Assembly: GCF_025380365.1 (NCBI RefSeq)
Contig: NZ_JAOCQF010000003.1
Span: 124,001 to 188,000 of the forward strand
Direction: 5' to 3'
Source of the DNA: Albidovulum sediminis
GTDB lineage: Bacteria; Pseudomonadota; Alphaproteobacteria; Rhodobacterales; Rhodobacteraceae
DNA length: 64,000 bases
Numbering within the stretch: the first letter of the stretch is position 1; each line of letters begins with the position of its first letter. The position numbers and the translations under genes were made by a program. Positions 26,844-37,089 of the stretch are shown one piece after another. Below the pieces are notes generated by a model, which was given only the letters and a program-made list of their open reading frames with translations, made no database searches and was not told the DNA's origin.

Positions 26844-27806
26844 ATGAAGATTGCAGTCTGCATTCCCACCCGGGCAAGGCCGGAACTTCTCGGATCATGC
26901 CTTGAGTCCCTGGCAAGACTGTCAGTGCCAGACGGGTGCGCGGTTCAAGTGATCGTGGTCGAAAACGACGTTTCCGCGCAGTGCCGGGAAATCGTCTCCG
27001 GCGCTTCCGAATTGTGGTCCCGGTTCGGAGAGATCACATATCATCATCAACCGCGCCTTGGGATCGCGATTGCAAGAAATACCTGCGTCAGGCTGTCGAT
27101 CGATTCCGGTGCCGATTTCATCGCATTCATCGACGACGACGAAACCCCCGAGCCGGATTGGCTCCTGAAGCACATTTCGGCGCAGGAATTCAGCCACGTT
27201 CACTTGCGGGGCGGACCCGTGCGCCTCGCCAGACCTGACAGAACGCGCGGCCTGCTGGATCGGATGATGCAGGCATCCCTTCTCAATCGCTACGAAGCGG
27301 TGGAAAGAAAGGCGCGCAAGGTTTCCACACGAAGCGATTCCGGCGCGACAACCATCGTCACGAACAACTGGTTCTGCAGCGCCTCGGTGTTTGCAGAGCA
27401 CGGAGTCTGGTTCAACGAAGCGCTTGGCATGGCGGGCGGAGAGGACACGGAGTTCTACAAGGACTGCAAGCGACGTGGACTTCGAACCGGCTGGGTCGAG
27501 GACGCCGTGGTCTGGGATCATCTGCCGGTGGAGCGGCTTTCACCCCTCTACCAGTTCAGGCGCGCAAGGGATCAGTCCAACTCTCATTTCCATCTGAAGC
27601 GGCGACTGGGAGAGCTTTCCAGACCTGCAACGCTCATCTCCGTGGTCGTCAAGGGCATCAGCCTCGTGGTCTTCTCACCCCTGGTCCTGATCGCTCCGAC
27701 CCACTTCCTGCTCCGCTTCCTGCGCACCTCCGGCTGGATTGTCGGCCGCGTTCAGGGGGTTCTTGGGAAAAGATCGGCGCACTACGCGTCCGTCACGGGG
27801 TCTTAG
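26844..27806 (+). CDS. Glycosyltransferase family 2
   Basis: 320 residues with the GT-A fold. The start is MKIAVCIPTRARPELL; the metal-binding acidic motif is AFIDDDETPEPDWL (D-x-D type), then a GGPV strand and NNWFCSASVF. MAGGEDTEFYKDCKRRG carries the catalytic acidic residues. A hydrophobic region near 265-295 may anchor the C-terminus to the membrane. The gene is clearly lower in GC than its neighbours and uses codons such as TCA, AGA and TTG more often, a sign of separate ancestry. It stands alone, so the acceptor (polysaccharide or LPS) is unknown. It converges with pbpC. Confidence 0.87.
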   Translation: MKIAVCIPTRARPELLGSCLESLARLSVPDGCAVQVIVVENDVSAQCREIVSGASELWSRFGEITYHHQPRLGIAIARNTCVRLSIDSGADFIAFIDDDETPEPDWLLKHISAQEFSHVHLRGGPVRLARPDRTRGLLDRMMQASLLNRYEAVERKARKVSTRSDSGATTIVTNNWFCSASVFAEHGVWFNEALGMAGGEDTEFYKDCKRRGLRTGWVEDAVVWDHLPVERLSPLYQFRRARDQSNSHFHLKRRLGELSRPATLISVVVKGISLVVFSPLVLIAPTHFLLRFLRTSGWIVGRVQGVLGKRSAHYASVTGS

Positions 27807-27859
27807 GCCGCGCAGGGGACGCCGGGAATTTGCCGGCGCTCTGAACCAGAGTCAGGCCG

Positions 27860-29896
27860 TTAGTTCACCGTCACCGACACGGCCGCGCTTCGGCCTTCGG
27901 CGTCGATCACCGAGAGCCGGTAGAAGCCGCGCCCGCCGAGTGAAAGGTGCGTCTCGGGTCCGGTCTGGCCAAGGGCGGCAGGCGCCCCGTTCACCATCCA
28001 CAGGAAGGGCGCCGCGCCGTCGCGGACGCGCACGGCAAGCGTGCCGTCGGGTGCCTCGACCTCGGCCCCGTCCGGGGGGAAGGCGACCTTGGGGGCGTCG
28101 GGTGTGGCCGATGCCAGCGCGGCACCTCGGGGCCGGAACGCGCGCAGCGGCAGCGGCAGGCGCGCGTTGGGCAGGATCAGCGTCGCGGGCGGGGGCGGCG
28201 GCAGCGGATCGAAGCGGGGCTTCAGCCGCCCGAAGACCTCGAACAGGATGGGCGCCGCAAGGTCGCCCCCGAAGGCGCCGGGCACCGGCGTTCCGTCCGC
28301 GCGCCCCATCCACACACCGGCCACATGCGCCCCGTCGAAGCCCACCGCCAGCGCGTCACGATGGCCATAGCTCGTGCCCGTCTTGTAGGCGAGCCTTCCG
28401 GGCGCGGCCCCGGCGGGGGGCGGCAGGCGGGACAGCGTGTCTGCGACCAGCCAGGCCGCCTCTGGCGCGACAAGGCGTTGGGAAAGATCGCCGGCCCCGC
28501 CCGGCAGGGCGGACAGGTGCACGGGCCGGCCCAGCCGCGCCAGCCCCGCGTACCCCTGCACGAGATCCTGGAGCGAGATGCCAAGTCCGCCGAGCGCGAC
28601 GGCGAGCCCAGGCTGGCCGCCCGGCACCTCGACCCGGGCCCCCGCCCGCCGCAGGGCCGCCAGCAGGTTGGCCGGGCCCAGCGCCTCGGTCAGGCTGACC
28701 ACGGGAATGTTCAGCGACTGGATCAGCGCCTCTCGCACCGGCAGGGTTCCGCGGAACCTGCGGTCGAAATTCTGCGGCGCGTAGACGCCGAAGGCCATGG
28801 GCCGGTCGTCGATCAGGGTCTCCGGATGGGCCAGGCCCTGATCGAAGGCCAGCGCGTAGACGAAGGGTTTCAGCGTCGACCCGGGCGAGCGCAGCGCCTG
28901 CGTCATGTCGACGAATCCGGTGCGCCCTTCGTCCGCCCATTCCGCGGTGCCGACCGAGGCCAGGATCTCGCCGGTGCGATGATCGGCCACCACGATGGCC
29001 ACCGACAGCCGGTCGCCCGCCCTGTCCGCCGCCTCTTTCGCGAGCGTTTCCAGCGCGCTCTGAAGGCCGCCGTCCAGCGTCGTCAGGTGCAGCCGCGCCG
29101 CAGGATCGGCCCGCCGCAACGCCGCTGACAGGAGCGGCGCGCGATCGGGGAAATCGCGGCGGAGTACGGGGACCCGTTCCTTCCCCGCGGCCACGGCGCG
29201 TTCGGGCGACAGCATCTCCGCCGCTTCCATCCGCTGAAGAACGCGGGCGCGGGCCTCTTCCGCGGCGGCGGGGAAGCGGTCGGGGCGGCGCCGTTCGGGG
29301 CTTTGCGGGATCGCGACCAGAAGTGCTGCCTCCGCAGGAGTAAGATGGCGCGGTTCCTTGCCGAAATAGGCCAGCGATGCGGCGCGCACCCCTTCCAGAT
29401 TGCCGCCATAGGGCGCCAGCCGCAGATAGAGATCGAGGATTTCGGGCTTGGTCAGCCGACGCTCCAGCGCAAGGGCCACACGGATTTGCCGAAGCTTTCC
29501 GGACCAGCGCCCGGTCCCGCTGTCCTCCAGCAACCGGGCGACCTGCATGGTCAGCGTGGACCCGCCGGACAGGATCCGTCCGTTCGCCAGCGCCTGCCCC
29601 GCCGCCCGCAGGAGCGCCATGGCGTCGACGCCCTGATGGTCGTGGAACCGCCGATCCTCATAGGCCACGAGCATGTCGAGGAAGAGCGGATCGACGGCGC
29701 CCGGGTCAAGCCGCCAGCGTCCGTCAGCGACGGTGAAGGCGCGCAAAAGCCCGCCGTCACGGTCGCGAACCTCGACCGAGGTTTCGACAGCGAGCGGCGG
29801 CAGGGCCGTCGCGGCCACCCAGCTATCGAAGCCATCGCGCGCAAGCCCGCCGCCGAACAGGAGCGCCGCCGCGAGGAAGAAGCCCCGGGCCCGCAT
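27860..29896 (-). CDS. pbpC: Penicillin-binding protein 1C
   Basis: Bifunctional class A PBP of 678 residues, acting in the periplasm from an N-terminal membrane anchor (1-20). The GT51 transglycosylase has catalytic E80 in VAYEDRRFHDHQGVD and GGSTLTMQVARLL. The transpeptidase has S340-x2-K343 in SPGSTLKPFVY, SLN in LIQSLNIPVV, and KTG in YKTGTSYGHRDA. The C-terminal 90 residues form the PBP1C-specific beta domain (FPPDGAEVEAPDG). Its ATG directly abuts the A2M stop (TAGATG), the classic yfhM-pbpC pairing in which PBP1C is thought to repair the wall after A2M traps a protease. Confidence 0.96.
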   Translation of the reverse strand: MRARGFFLAAALLFGGGLARDGFDSWVAATALPPLAVETSVEVRDRDGGLLRAFTVADGRWRLDPGAVDPLFLDMLVAYEDRRFHDHQGVDAMALLRAAGQALANGRILSGGSTLTMQVARLLEDSGTGRWSGKLRQIRVALALERRLTKPEILDLYLRLAPYGGNLEGVRAASLAYFGKEPRHLTPAEAALLVAIPQSPERRRPDRFPAAAEEARARVLQRMEAAEMLSPERAVAAGKERVPVLRRDFPDRAPLLSAALRRADPAARLHLTTLDGGLQSALETLAKEAADRAGDRLSVAIVVADHRTGEILASVGTAEWADEGRTGFVDMTQALRSPGSTLKPFVYALAFDQGLAHPETLIDDRPMAFGVYAPQNFDRRFRGTLPVREALIQSLNIPVVSLTEALGPANLLAALRRAGARVEVPGGQPGLAVALGGLGISLQDLVQGYAGLARLGRPVHLSALPGGAGDLSQRLVAPEAAWLVADTLSRLPPPAGAAPGRLAYKTGTSYGHRDALAVGFDGAHVAGVWMGRADGTPVPGAFGGDLAAPILFEVFGRLKPRFDPLPPPPPATLILPNARLPLPLRAFRPRGAALASATPDAPKVAFPPDGAEVEAPDGTLAVRVRDGAAPFLWMVNGAPAALGQTGPETHLSLGGRGFYRLSVIDAEGRSAAVSVTVN

Positions 29897-32800
29897 CTAC
29901 TCTGCCACCGTCACCCGGCCTTCGTCCGAACGCGCGCGGTAGTCGGGGCGATACATGTCCTCGACCGTGGCCGCCGGCAGGCGGTAGCTGCCCGGCGACA
30001 CCGCACGGACGACATAGGCCAGCCGGAACGTCTCGGCAGAGGTCCAGTCGACCGCCGCAAGGAACCGGTCCTGGCGGAACTCGACCGACCGGGTATCGCC
30101 GATGGTGTCGAGCCAGTCGAATGCGGCGATGTCGCCGCCGCGCAGAAGGTTCGGGTTGTCGATCTCGAAACCCGCGGGCAGCGGATCGTTCACCATCAGC
30201 CGCGCGCCGCCGCCGCCAAAGGGCGTGACCTCGACCACGGCCACCAGTCGCGTGCCCTGCGCCACCGATGAAAGGTCCACCGCCTCGCCTTCCAGGGTGT
30301 ACCAGGTCCGGGTGATGGCATAGCCGTTGCCCCCGGCAGGTTCGGGCGTAGAGGGAACGCCGAAGGTGGACAGCGTCAGCGTCGCCTCGGTCTGGCCGGC
30401 ATTGGTGATGACCTGCGCCTCACCCTCACCCGCCCCATCGGCCAGCGCGCGCACCAGGGGGCCCGTCAACGGCTCCCCGTTGGCGGTGAAGCGGACCCCG
30501 GCATCGGTCGCAAGGATCGCGTGCGTCGCCAGCAGCGCCCAGGTCGCCTCTTGCGTGGACAGCCGGCGAGAGGCGAGATGGGCGGCCACCGATTGCCCGA
30601 TGGCATCCTGTGGCACCGCCTCCGACCCCGCCTCTGCCGCCAGTGCCAGAAGCGCCGTCGCGTCACGCAGGCCGGATCCGTAGTCCGCCCGCCAAAGTTG
30701 CGCCTCCTGCCCCGAACCCGCCAGCGTTCCGTCGCGCGACAGGATGTCGGCGGCCTGCCGGAACATCGCGTCCGCCCGGCGCTGGTCGCCGTAGAAGGCC
30801 AGTGCCGCGCCAAGCTGCGCCGCCGCAATCGGGGTGTCGAAGGCATCCGCCTTGACGTCGGCGTAATAGCGCAGATCGCCCAGGACCGCCGCACCCTCGC
30901 GGGCCAGAACCATCATCGCATAGGCGAAAGGCCCGCCATCGGAGTCGAACTCCGCCGCGTAGTTGAGCTGGTTGCGGAGGTTGTCGAGCGCGTTTCGGAA
31001 CGCCGTGTCCGGCACGTCGTAGCCTTGCGCGCGGGCGCGGCTGAGAAAGTCGGTCACGAAGGCATCGAGCCAGAGATCGCCCGAGTCCGGGTACCAGAGG
31101 CCGAACCCGCCCGAGGAGGACTGATTCAGCAGAACCTGTCCGACTGCCTCCTGCAGGCGCTGACGGATACCACCGGCATCCCCGGCGTTGCCCAGGGCAG
31201 AGGCCAGTTCCTCGAAATACAGAAGCGGCAGCGCCCGCGACGCAATCTGTTCGGTGCAGCCGTATGGGTAACGGTCCAGCGATGCCAGGATGCCGGGCGC
31301 GTTGAACCGGGCGATCGGGCCCAGCGCAAGGGTCGCGCGCCCCGTTCCCGGAACGAAATCGGCGAAGACGTTGTCATCGAGCGTGAAGGACGCCCCCGCG
31401 GCCAGCGTGAACTGGTGCTGCCGGATCGTCTCGGGGTCGTTGGAGCGGACGGGAACCGTCAGCACCTTGGTCAGCTGGCGGCCATCCGGGGTTGTCAGGG
31501 CAATCCGGACTGACGCATCCCCCTCGCCCGCGGGGGCGGTCAGGGGGATCGACAGCTTTGCCTTGCCTTGGTCTTCCAGATCGACGCCTGAGGGCGCCGC
31601 GCCCAGCCCCAGCCCCTCGGCGGTGACGTCCAGCCCCATCCGGCCGGACGGGCCGGTGGCATGCACGATCTCGAGCCTGAGCGTGCTTTCGTCGCCCGGC
31701 GCAAGGAAGCGCGGGACCGAAGCCGTGACAACGACCGGATCGCGCACCAGCACATCCTGTTCGGCCTTGCCCACCCCCGATTTCGACCACGCCACGGCCA
31801 TGACCCGCACGGTGCCGTTGAACGAAGGCAGCGCGAATTCCGTGCGGGCGTAGCCATCCGCGCCGACGGTCAGCGGGCCGGAGAAGTAGGCCACAAGCTC
31901 TTCGGTCGGGGGCGGCGCCTGAAGCCGCGCAGCCCCGGCATCCCCGCCCGAACGGACCTGCCCCATGGCGCCGTTCTGGCCGTCGATCAGGCGGCCGTAG
32001 ACATCGCGGATCGCCATGCCAAGGCGCTGTTGGCTGAAGTAGTGGTCCACCGGATCGGGCGCCTTGAAGGCGGTCAGGTTCAGGATGCCCACATCGACCG
32101 CAGCGATGGTGACCTGCGCGGTTTCGCCCGGGGTAATCCCCTCCACCCTGACCGCGACCGGCAGCGGGCCGCGCGGGTCGACCTCTCCCGCAACCTCGAT
32201 CTCCGTGGCCAGGCGCCTGATCCCCGGATCGACCTTGGCGTAGGACAGGCCCAGCGCGCGCGCGGGTGTCCGCCCCGCCGCCACATCCATCGGCCTGAGG
32301 ACCGAGGCCGTCACATAGGCCCCTGCCCCCCAATCGTCCGTCACCGGCAGATCGACGGTGTTTGCCCCCTCGACGACGGGCACCGCCTTCATCGCGATCA
32401 GCCGGTTCGACACGACATTGACCAGCGCCACGCCAGCCGCGCGCGCCGTGATTTGGACGCGGGCGGTATCGCCCGGCCGATACTCCGCCCGGTCCAGCGC
32501 AAGCTCGAGCGTGTCGGGCGTGCTGGCGGTATCGGCGGGAACGTACCAGCCGGCGTAAAAGGACACCGACGCCGCCCCCGCGCCGCCATCGGCGGCTTCG
32601 ACGACCAGTTCGTATTCACCCCAGTCGACACGGCCCGCGACACGGACCGGCTCACTCCCCAGATCCGCCACGCCCTCGTCGGCGACGGTTCGCGTCGTGG
32701 TCACGTCCCAGTTCCATTCGCCGTAAAGCGCATACCACTGATAGCGCCGTTCCAGCCGGTTGAGCCGCCACTTGACCCGAAGCGGCGCGGGCCGGGCGTC

Positions 32801-35371
32801 CGGCCCGACCGCGATCAACTGGAACTCGGCCGGCACGCCCTGCGGCGAAACGCCATCGGCAAAGGCGGGGCGAATGCCGATGACCGGCACATCGGGCAGC
32901 ACCAGCCGATCGATGGTCCGTTCGACCGGACGGCCCGATCCTTCGGACAGGCGAATGCCGTAGCGCACCGACAGCGGCCGCATCGCATCGGCCCCAAGCT
33001 CGGGCAGCGACACCCGAAGCGATGCCTTGCCCTCGGCGTCGGTGGCGCCGGGGTCGGCGATATAGTCGTAATAGATCGGGAACTCCGCATCCTCGCGGCC
33101 GAAGCGGAAGCCGGGATGCCCCGGCAGTTCGCCCGCCGCGCTGATCCGGTAGTCGCCCTCGATCGGCAGGTCGGCGCCCGGCGCGCCGAACAGGTAGCGC
33201 GCGTCGATGTCGATTGCGGCGGCTTCACCCAAGCGCAACGGCCCCTCGGCCATCGACAGGACGAAATCTATCCGCTCGGGCAGGAAATCCTCGACCAGGA
33301 AGGCCTGCGAGGCCAGGACCGGCCCGTCCTCCTCGGCGCGCGCCTCCATGCGCCAGGTGCCGCGCGGGGCCGAACCGGCCAGCGCGAACGTCACCGCGCG
33401 CCCCCCTGCGCCCGCGTCCGGGGCGAGGCTGCGGGCATATTCCACACCATCCGGGCGCAGCAGCCGAACGGTCAGGGGAAGTCCCTCTATCGCGACGGTG
33501 TGCGCGTCGCGCGCCAGGATCGTCGCGTTCACCACCTCGCCCGCGCGGTAGGCGCCACGGTCGGTGGACAGGAACACGTCGATCGCCGGCGCCGCCGCCC
33601 GGCCGGCCACCCCACGGTCGGACAGGTCGAACTCCGGCTCGGTCAGCGACAGGTAGGAAAAATCCTCGTCCCTCTCGACGGTCAGCAGGGCGGGGGCAAG
33701 CCCGCCCGTGCCGGACACGAGGCCGGGCGGGAAATGGGCATAGCCGTCTGCATCGGTCTCAGCCGACGCGATCTCGGCGTTCGCGCGCGAATAAAGCCGC
33801 ACGGTCGCGCCGGCCTTGGCAGACGCGTCGTTCAGGCTGCGCGCAAAGACATGCAGCCCGTCCGCCCCCTGCATCGTCGCAAACCCGATGTCGGAGATCA
33901 CGAACCACTGCGTCGCCGATGGAATGAGATCGGGGTCGGTGTCCTTCACCGCCGCCCGCAGCGCGTAGATGCCGGGCCCGAGGTCCTTGAGCACCGCGTC
34001 GAGCGGCAGGCGCGTGGTCACATCGCGGTTCGTATCGGCCCGGGCGGTATCCGCCTCTCCGCGCCAGACCTCGGCGGCGTACTGGCTGGTGAAGTATTCG
34101 GCTGTCCAGTAGTCAAGCGGCCGGCCGATGAAATCGTCCCGGAAGGCGCCGACCAGGTTGCGATCCGAGACGCTCCAAAGGCTGAGCGTGAGGGCCGGCG
34201 CATTCACGGTTTCGACCGGAATGCCCGTCTCGGCCGCGCGCGGCAGGATGTAGGCGCGCCCGGGGAACCGGACCGCCGGCGCACGATCCCGGACGTAAGC
34301 CTGGATCGTGACATCCTTCATCAGGACTTCGCCATCGTCGGCGGGCAGGCCCTGCCGGAAGGTGATCGCGTAGCGCCTGCCATGTTCGACACCGCTGACG
34401 CAGATGTTATCCGCGTCGCTTTCGACGGCAAGCCCCGCCTCGGGCAGGGCGACGAAGGGCGCATAGTCGACCCCGTCGCCGTTCAGGTAATCGGTGAAGG
34501 TCACGCAGATGCGCGGAATGGCGCCTTCGCTCTCGACCCGGTGCTCAAGTATCCTGAAGCCGTACTTCCCGACCGCCACATCAAGCAGGGCGGCTGCCTC
34601 GTCGCGTGGCTGAACTTCCTGCGCCAGTCGCAGCGCCGGGATCATGTCGCGCCCGCGGTCTGCCATTTCCAGCGCGCGCGCCAGGACATGCAGGGCATTG
34701 GCGCGGTGCGCGGATCTGTCGGCGCGAAGATAGGCGTTGACCGCAGCAGAAACGGCGGTGCGCGCCGCCCAGCCGCGATCGACGCCCTCCGTCTCGCCGA
34801 AGGCGAGCAGCAGGTCCGCATATTCTGTCCAGTCGGGAGTCGCATCCGTAAGGGTGAGCGCCGCGCCCTGAAGCCGCATCGCCGCGGCGACATCGCCCGT
34901 CGCACGGGCGGCAGCAGCCGCAGCCAGAAGATCGTCGGCCGGCATGGTCGCGCCGATGTGGCGCTGCGCCAGATCCCGCGCCAGGGCGAGCGCGTCGTCA
35001 AGGCTGATCTCCCCGAGAAAGCGCAGGTCCTGAGCGCGTGCCGGAGCGCGTTCCAGAACCTGCGGGTCCGTCGCGTAAACCCGGCCCGAGATCGCGCCCG
35101 CGTAGGGGCGTTCTTCCGTGACATCCGACTTGAGGAAACATGCGTTGGACCGGGCGTTGAACGTCAGCGCCTGGCAATCGGGCGTGGCCAGGCAGGCGGC
35201 AGAACAGGCCTCGCTTGTCGTGTCGAACAGCGCGCGCAGGTCCGACCCGTAGAAATCCACGTCTGCCGACAAGACCAGCCGCCGTTCGGGAATCAACTCC
35301 CGATCCTGGGCGAGCGCCGCCGTGCCGATGATCGCAAGAGTTGCAAAAAGACAGAACCCCGGCAGGCGCAT
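29897..35371 (-). CDS. Bacterial alpha-2-macroglobulin with N-terminal PAN domain
   Basis: Giant periplasmic protease trap of 1,824 residues. Start at 35371, with CAGGAGG upstream; signal peptide MRLPGFCLFATLAIIGTAAL then AQ. A PAN/apple domain with paired cysteines follows (ACSAACLATPDCQALTF, NACFLKSD). The long middle consists of macroglobulin beta domains (MG/A2M_N, with DVFLSTDRGAYRAGE as the typical entry to the MG2 region). The thioester motif is intact: YPYGCTEQ, Cys at 1372. The A2M family homology continues with NQSSSGGFGLWYPDSGD. The lack of a lipobox suggests a soluble protein. Proteolysis in the bait region should expose the thioester, which couples to the attacker. Paired with PBP1C. 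Confidence 0.95.
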   Translation of the reverse strand: MRLPGFCLFATLAIIGTAALAQDRELIPERRLVLSADVDFYGSDLRALFDTTSEACSAACLATPDCQALTFNARSNACFLKSDVTEERPYAGAISGRVYATDPQVLERAPARAQDLRFLGEISLDDALALARDLAQRHIGATMPADDLLAAAAAARATGDVAAAMRLQGAALTLTDATPDWTEYADLLLAFGETEGVDRGWAARTAVSAAVNAYLRADRSAHRANALHVLARALEMADRGRDMIPALRLAQEVQPRDEAAALLDVAVGKYGFRILEHRVESEGAIPRICVTFTDYLNGDGVDYAPFVALPEAGLAVESDADNICVSGVEHGRRYAITFRQGLPADDGEVLMKDVTIQAYVRDRAPAVRFPGRAYILPRAAETGIPVETVNAPALTLSLWSVSDRNLVGAFRDDFIGRPLDYWTAEYFTSQYAAEVWRGEADTARADTNRDVTTRLPLDAVLKDLGPGIYALRAAVKDTDPDLIPSATQWFVISDIGFATMQGADGLHVFARSLNDASAKAGATVRLYSRANAEIASAETDADGYAHFPPGLVSGTGGLAPALLTVERDEDFSYLSLTEPEFDLSDRGVAGRAAAPAIDVFLSTDRGAYRAGEVVNATILARDAHTVAIEGLPLTVRLLRPDGVEYARSLAPDAGAGGRAVTFALAGSAPRGTWRMEARAEEDGPVLASQAFLVEDFLPERIDFVLSMAEGPLRLGEAAAIDIDARYLFGAPGADLPIEGDYRISAAGELPGHPGFRFGREDAEFPIYYDYIADPGATDAEGKASLRVSLPELGADAMRPLSVRYGIRLSEGSGRPVERTIDRLVLPDVPVIGIRPAFADGVSPQGVPAEFQLIAVGPDARPAPLRVKWRLNRLERRYQWYALYGEWNWDVTTTRTVADEGVADLGSEPVRVAGRVDWGEYELVVEAADGGAGAASVSFYAGWYVPADTASTPDTLELALDRAEYRPGDTARVQITARAAGVALVNVVSNRLIAMKAVPVVEGANTVDLPVTDDWGAGAYVTASVLRPMDVAAGRTPARALGLSYAKVDPGIRRLATEIEVAGEVDPRGPLPVAVRVEGITPGETAQVTIAAVDVGILNLTAFKAPDPVDHYFSQQRLGMAIRDVYGRLIDGQNGAMGQVRSGGDAGAARLQAPPPTEELVAYFSGPLTVGADGYARTEFALPSFNGTVRVMAVAWSKSGVGKAEQDVLVRDPVVVTASVPRFLAPGDESTLRLEIVHATGPSGRMGLDVTAEGLGLGAAPSGVDLEDQGKAKLSIPLTAPAGEGDASVRIALTTPDGRQLTKVLTVPVRSNDPETIRQHQFTLAAGASFTLDDNVFADFVPGTGRATLALGPIARFNAPGILASLDRYPYGCTEQIASRALPLLYFEELASALGNAGDAGGIRQRLQEAVGQVLLNQSSSGGFGLWYPDSGDLWLDAFVTDFLSRARAQGYDVPDTAFRNALDNLRNQLNYAAEFDSDGGPFAYAMMVLAREGAAVLGDLRYYADVKADAFDTPIAAAQLGAALAFYGDQRRADAMFRQAADILSRDGTLAGSGQEAQLWRADYGSGLRDATALLALAAEAGSEAVPQDAIGQSVAAHLASRRLSTQEATWALLATHAILATDAGVRFTANGEPLTGPLVRALADGAGEGEAQVITNAGQTEATLTLSTFGVPSTPEPAGGNGYAITRTWYTLEGEAVDLSSVAQGTRLVAVVEVTPFGGGGARLMVNDPLPAGFEIDNPNLLRGGDIAAFDWLDTIGDTRSVEFRQDRFLAAVDWTSAETFRLAYVVRAVSPGSYRLPAATVEDMYRPDYRARSDEGRVTVAE

Positions 35372-35437
35372 GCGAACCTCCTGTAACCAACGGATCAAGG
35401 GTGCCATGGCCCGGATAGGGACGCAATCGCGAAGGGC

Positions 35438-36418
35438 CTAGGCGGGCGATTGAAATCCGAGACGGAAGGCGGCCCCCGACGGCGCGGGAAGCAGGACGAT
35501 CTCGGCCCGATGGGCGGCCAGGATGTTGCGCACGATCGACAGGCCCATGCCGGTCCCGCCACTGTCCCGCCGCGTGGTGAAGAACGGCTCGAAAATCCGC
35601 GCGGCATTGCCGGGGGAAATTCCTCGCCCGTCATCGGCGACGGTCAGCGACACGCCTTCCCGGCCCCGCTCCAGACGCAGCGTCACTTGACCTGCCCCGC
35701 TTTCCGCCGCGTTTCGCAACAGTTGCCCAAGCACCACGCGCAGGCCACCGGCAGACATCGGCAGTACCCCTTCGCCGCCGATCGGTCTCAGGACAAGGTC
35801 CGGATGGTCCTGCTGCAGGGCGGGCACCAGATCGGCCAGCACGGTCTGTCCAAGATAGCGCGTTTCGCGGGCGCGGGCAGCGGCGCGCAGCGCGGCAAGC
35901 CGGTCCTCGATCTGTGCGCGCGCGCCGTCGATCTCGCCCAGCAGTCTCCGGTCACCCGGCGCCAGCGTGCCGCCATCCTCGATCAGTTCGACCGCCGCGC
36001 GGATTGCCGCGACCGGGGACTTCAACTCATGCGTGACATGGTCGGTATAACTTCGGATCGTCGCTTCGCGGTCGCGCAGGGTTTCGGCCATGTCCATGAC
36101 GCTGCGTGCGGTGCGGTGCAGTTCCCGCGTTCCGAAATGCGCGGGCGGCGGCACCGGGCCGGAAAGGCCGCCGACAACCTGATCGGAGGCATAACGCTCC
36201 AGCGCCGCGATCGGGCGTAGCAGGAGCCGCACCAGAAGCCAGCCCAGCCCCGCCGTCAGCACTATGATCGCCGCCCCGAGAAGGTAGGCGGCATTTCGGA
36301 ACCCGATCTCCGGTCCGAGGTATCTGAGCGCGATCAGCCCCGCGAAGGACATCGCCAGCGTTCCGGCCAGCGCCCCGCCGAGGACAAAGCCGAGCGAGGG
36401 TCGCCAGCGCCGGTTCAT
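35438..36418 (-). CDS. Sensor histidine kinase, CreC-like
   Basis: 326 residues: two membrane helices (about 10-32 and 42-64) with a short periplasmic part, a HAMP-like linker (RLLLRPIAALERYA), a phosphoacceptor box with His about 130 in HVTHELKSPVAAI, and an HATPase domain with LLRNAAES, DDGRGISPG and GGTGMGLSIVRNI. The ELKSPVAAIRAA sequence and the short sensor region resemble CreC. I prefer ATG at 36418 because it overlaps the response regulator stop (ATGA); an in-frame GTG lies two codons earlier. It is 66 bp upstream of the A2M gene on the same strand, so it may control it. Confidence 0.93.
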   Translation of the reverse strand: MNRRWRPSLGFVLGGALAGTLAMSFAGLIALRYLGPEIGFRNAAYLLGAAIIVLTAGLGWLLVRLLLRPIAALERYASDQVVGGLSGPVPPPAHFGTRELHRTARSVMDMAETLRDREATIRSYTDHVTHELKSPVAAIRAAVELIEDGGTLAPGDRRLLGEIDGARAQIEDRLAALRAAARARETRYLGQTVLADLVPALQQDHPDLVLRPIGGEGVLPMSAGGLRVVLGQLLRNAAESGAGQVTLRLERGREGVSLTVADDGRGISPGNAARIFEPFFTTRRDSGGTGMGLSIVRNILAAHRAEIVLLPAPSGAAFRLGFQSPA

Positions 36419-37089
36419 GCGCACGGCCCCATCCGGACACCGACCCCGTGCACGGTCTCGACGGCATCCGCGCAGCCCGCATCGGCAAGCTTGCGGCGCA
36501 GGTTGCGCAAGTGGCTGTCCAGCGTCCGGTCAGAGACCTGGCTGCGCGCGCCCCAGATCCCGGCGATCAGCTGCGCCCGGCCGACAAGCCGCGCCGGCTG
36601 GGCGAGGAGAAGGCCAAGCAGCCGGAACTCGGTCGCGGTCAGCGCAACATCGGCGCCGTCGACCCGGCAAACATGCGATAAGCGATCGAGGGAAACCCGG
36701 CCATGGTGCAAAGGCGCTGCCCGCGCCCCGCCATGCGTCCGCTTGAGGATGGCGCGCACGCGGGCCACCAGTTCGCGCGGACTGAAGGGCTTGGTCACAT
36801 AGTCGTCCGCGCCCATCTCCAGGCCGAGGACGCGGTCGATCTCGTCATCGCGTGCGGTCAGGAAGAGGATGGGCACATCGCCTTGCGCGCGGATGCGGCG
36901 GCAGACCTCGAACCCCTCCATTTCCGGCAGGCCGACGTCGAGCACGACCAGATCCGGCGCCTCGCGCGCGACATGGATCAGCGCGCGCTGGCCGTCTGCC
37001 GCCGTGACGGTCGCGAACCCCGCGCGTTCGAGCGTCATGGTCACGAGTTCGCGCAACCGCGGGTCATCGTCGACGATCAGGATCTTCAT
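36415..37089 (-). CDS. OmpR-family response regulator, partner of the CreC-like kinase
   Basis: 224 residues. The receiver domain has ILIVDDDPRL, phosphoacceptor D51 in VVLDVGLPEMEGF, and the conserved Thr and Lys (LFLTARDDEID, TKPFSPRELVARV). The C-terminal winged helix (LTATEFRLLGLL, SDRTLDSHLRNLRRKL) is the OmpR/PhoB type. It is coupled to the membrane protein upstream and the kinase downstream by ATGA overlaps. The sequence does not show its binding sites. Confidence 0.95.
   Translation of the reverse strand: MKILIVDDDPRLRELVTMTLERAGFATVTAADGQRALIHVAREAPDLVVLDVGLPEMEGFEVCRRIRAQGDVPILFLTARDDEIDRVLGLEMGADDYVTKPFSPRELVARVRAILKRTHGGARAAPLHHGRVSLDRLSHVCRVDGADVALTATEFRLLGLLLAQPARLVGRAQLIAGIWGARSQVSDRTLDSHLRNLRRKLADAGCADAVETVHGVGVRMGPCA

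Noticed and set aside
31661-35386. 1,241-codon plus-strand open frame
   Set aside because: It is an antisense shadow of the A2M gene; there are no motifs and high-GC third-position bias explains its length.
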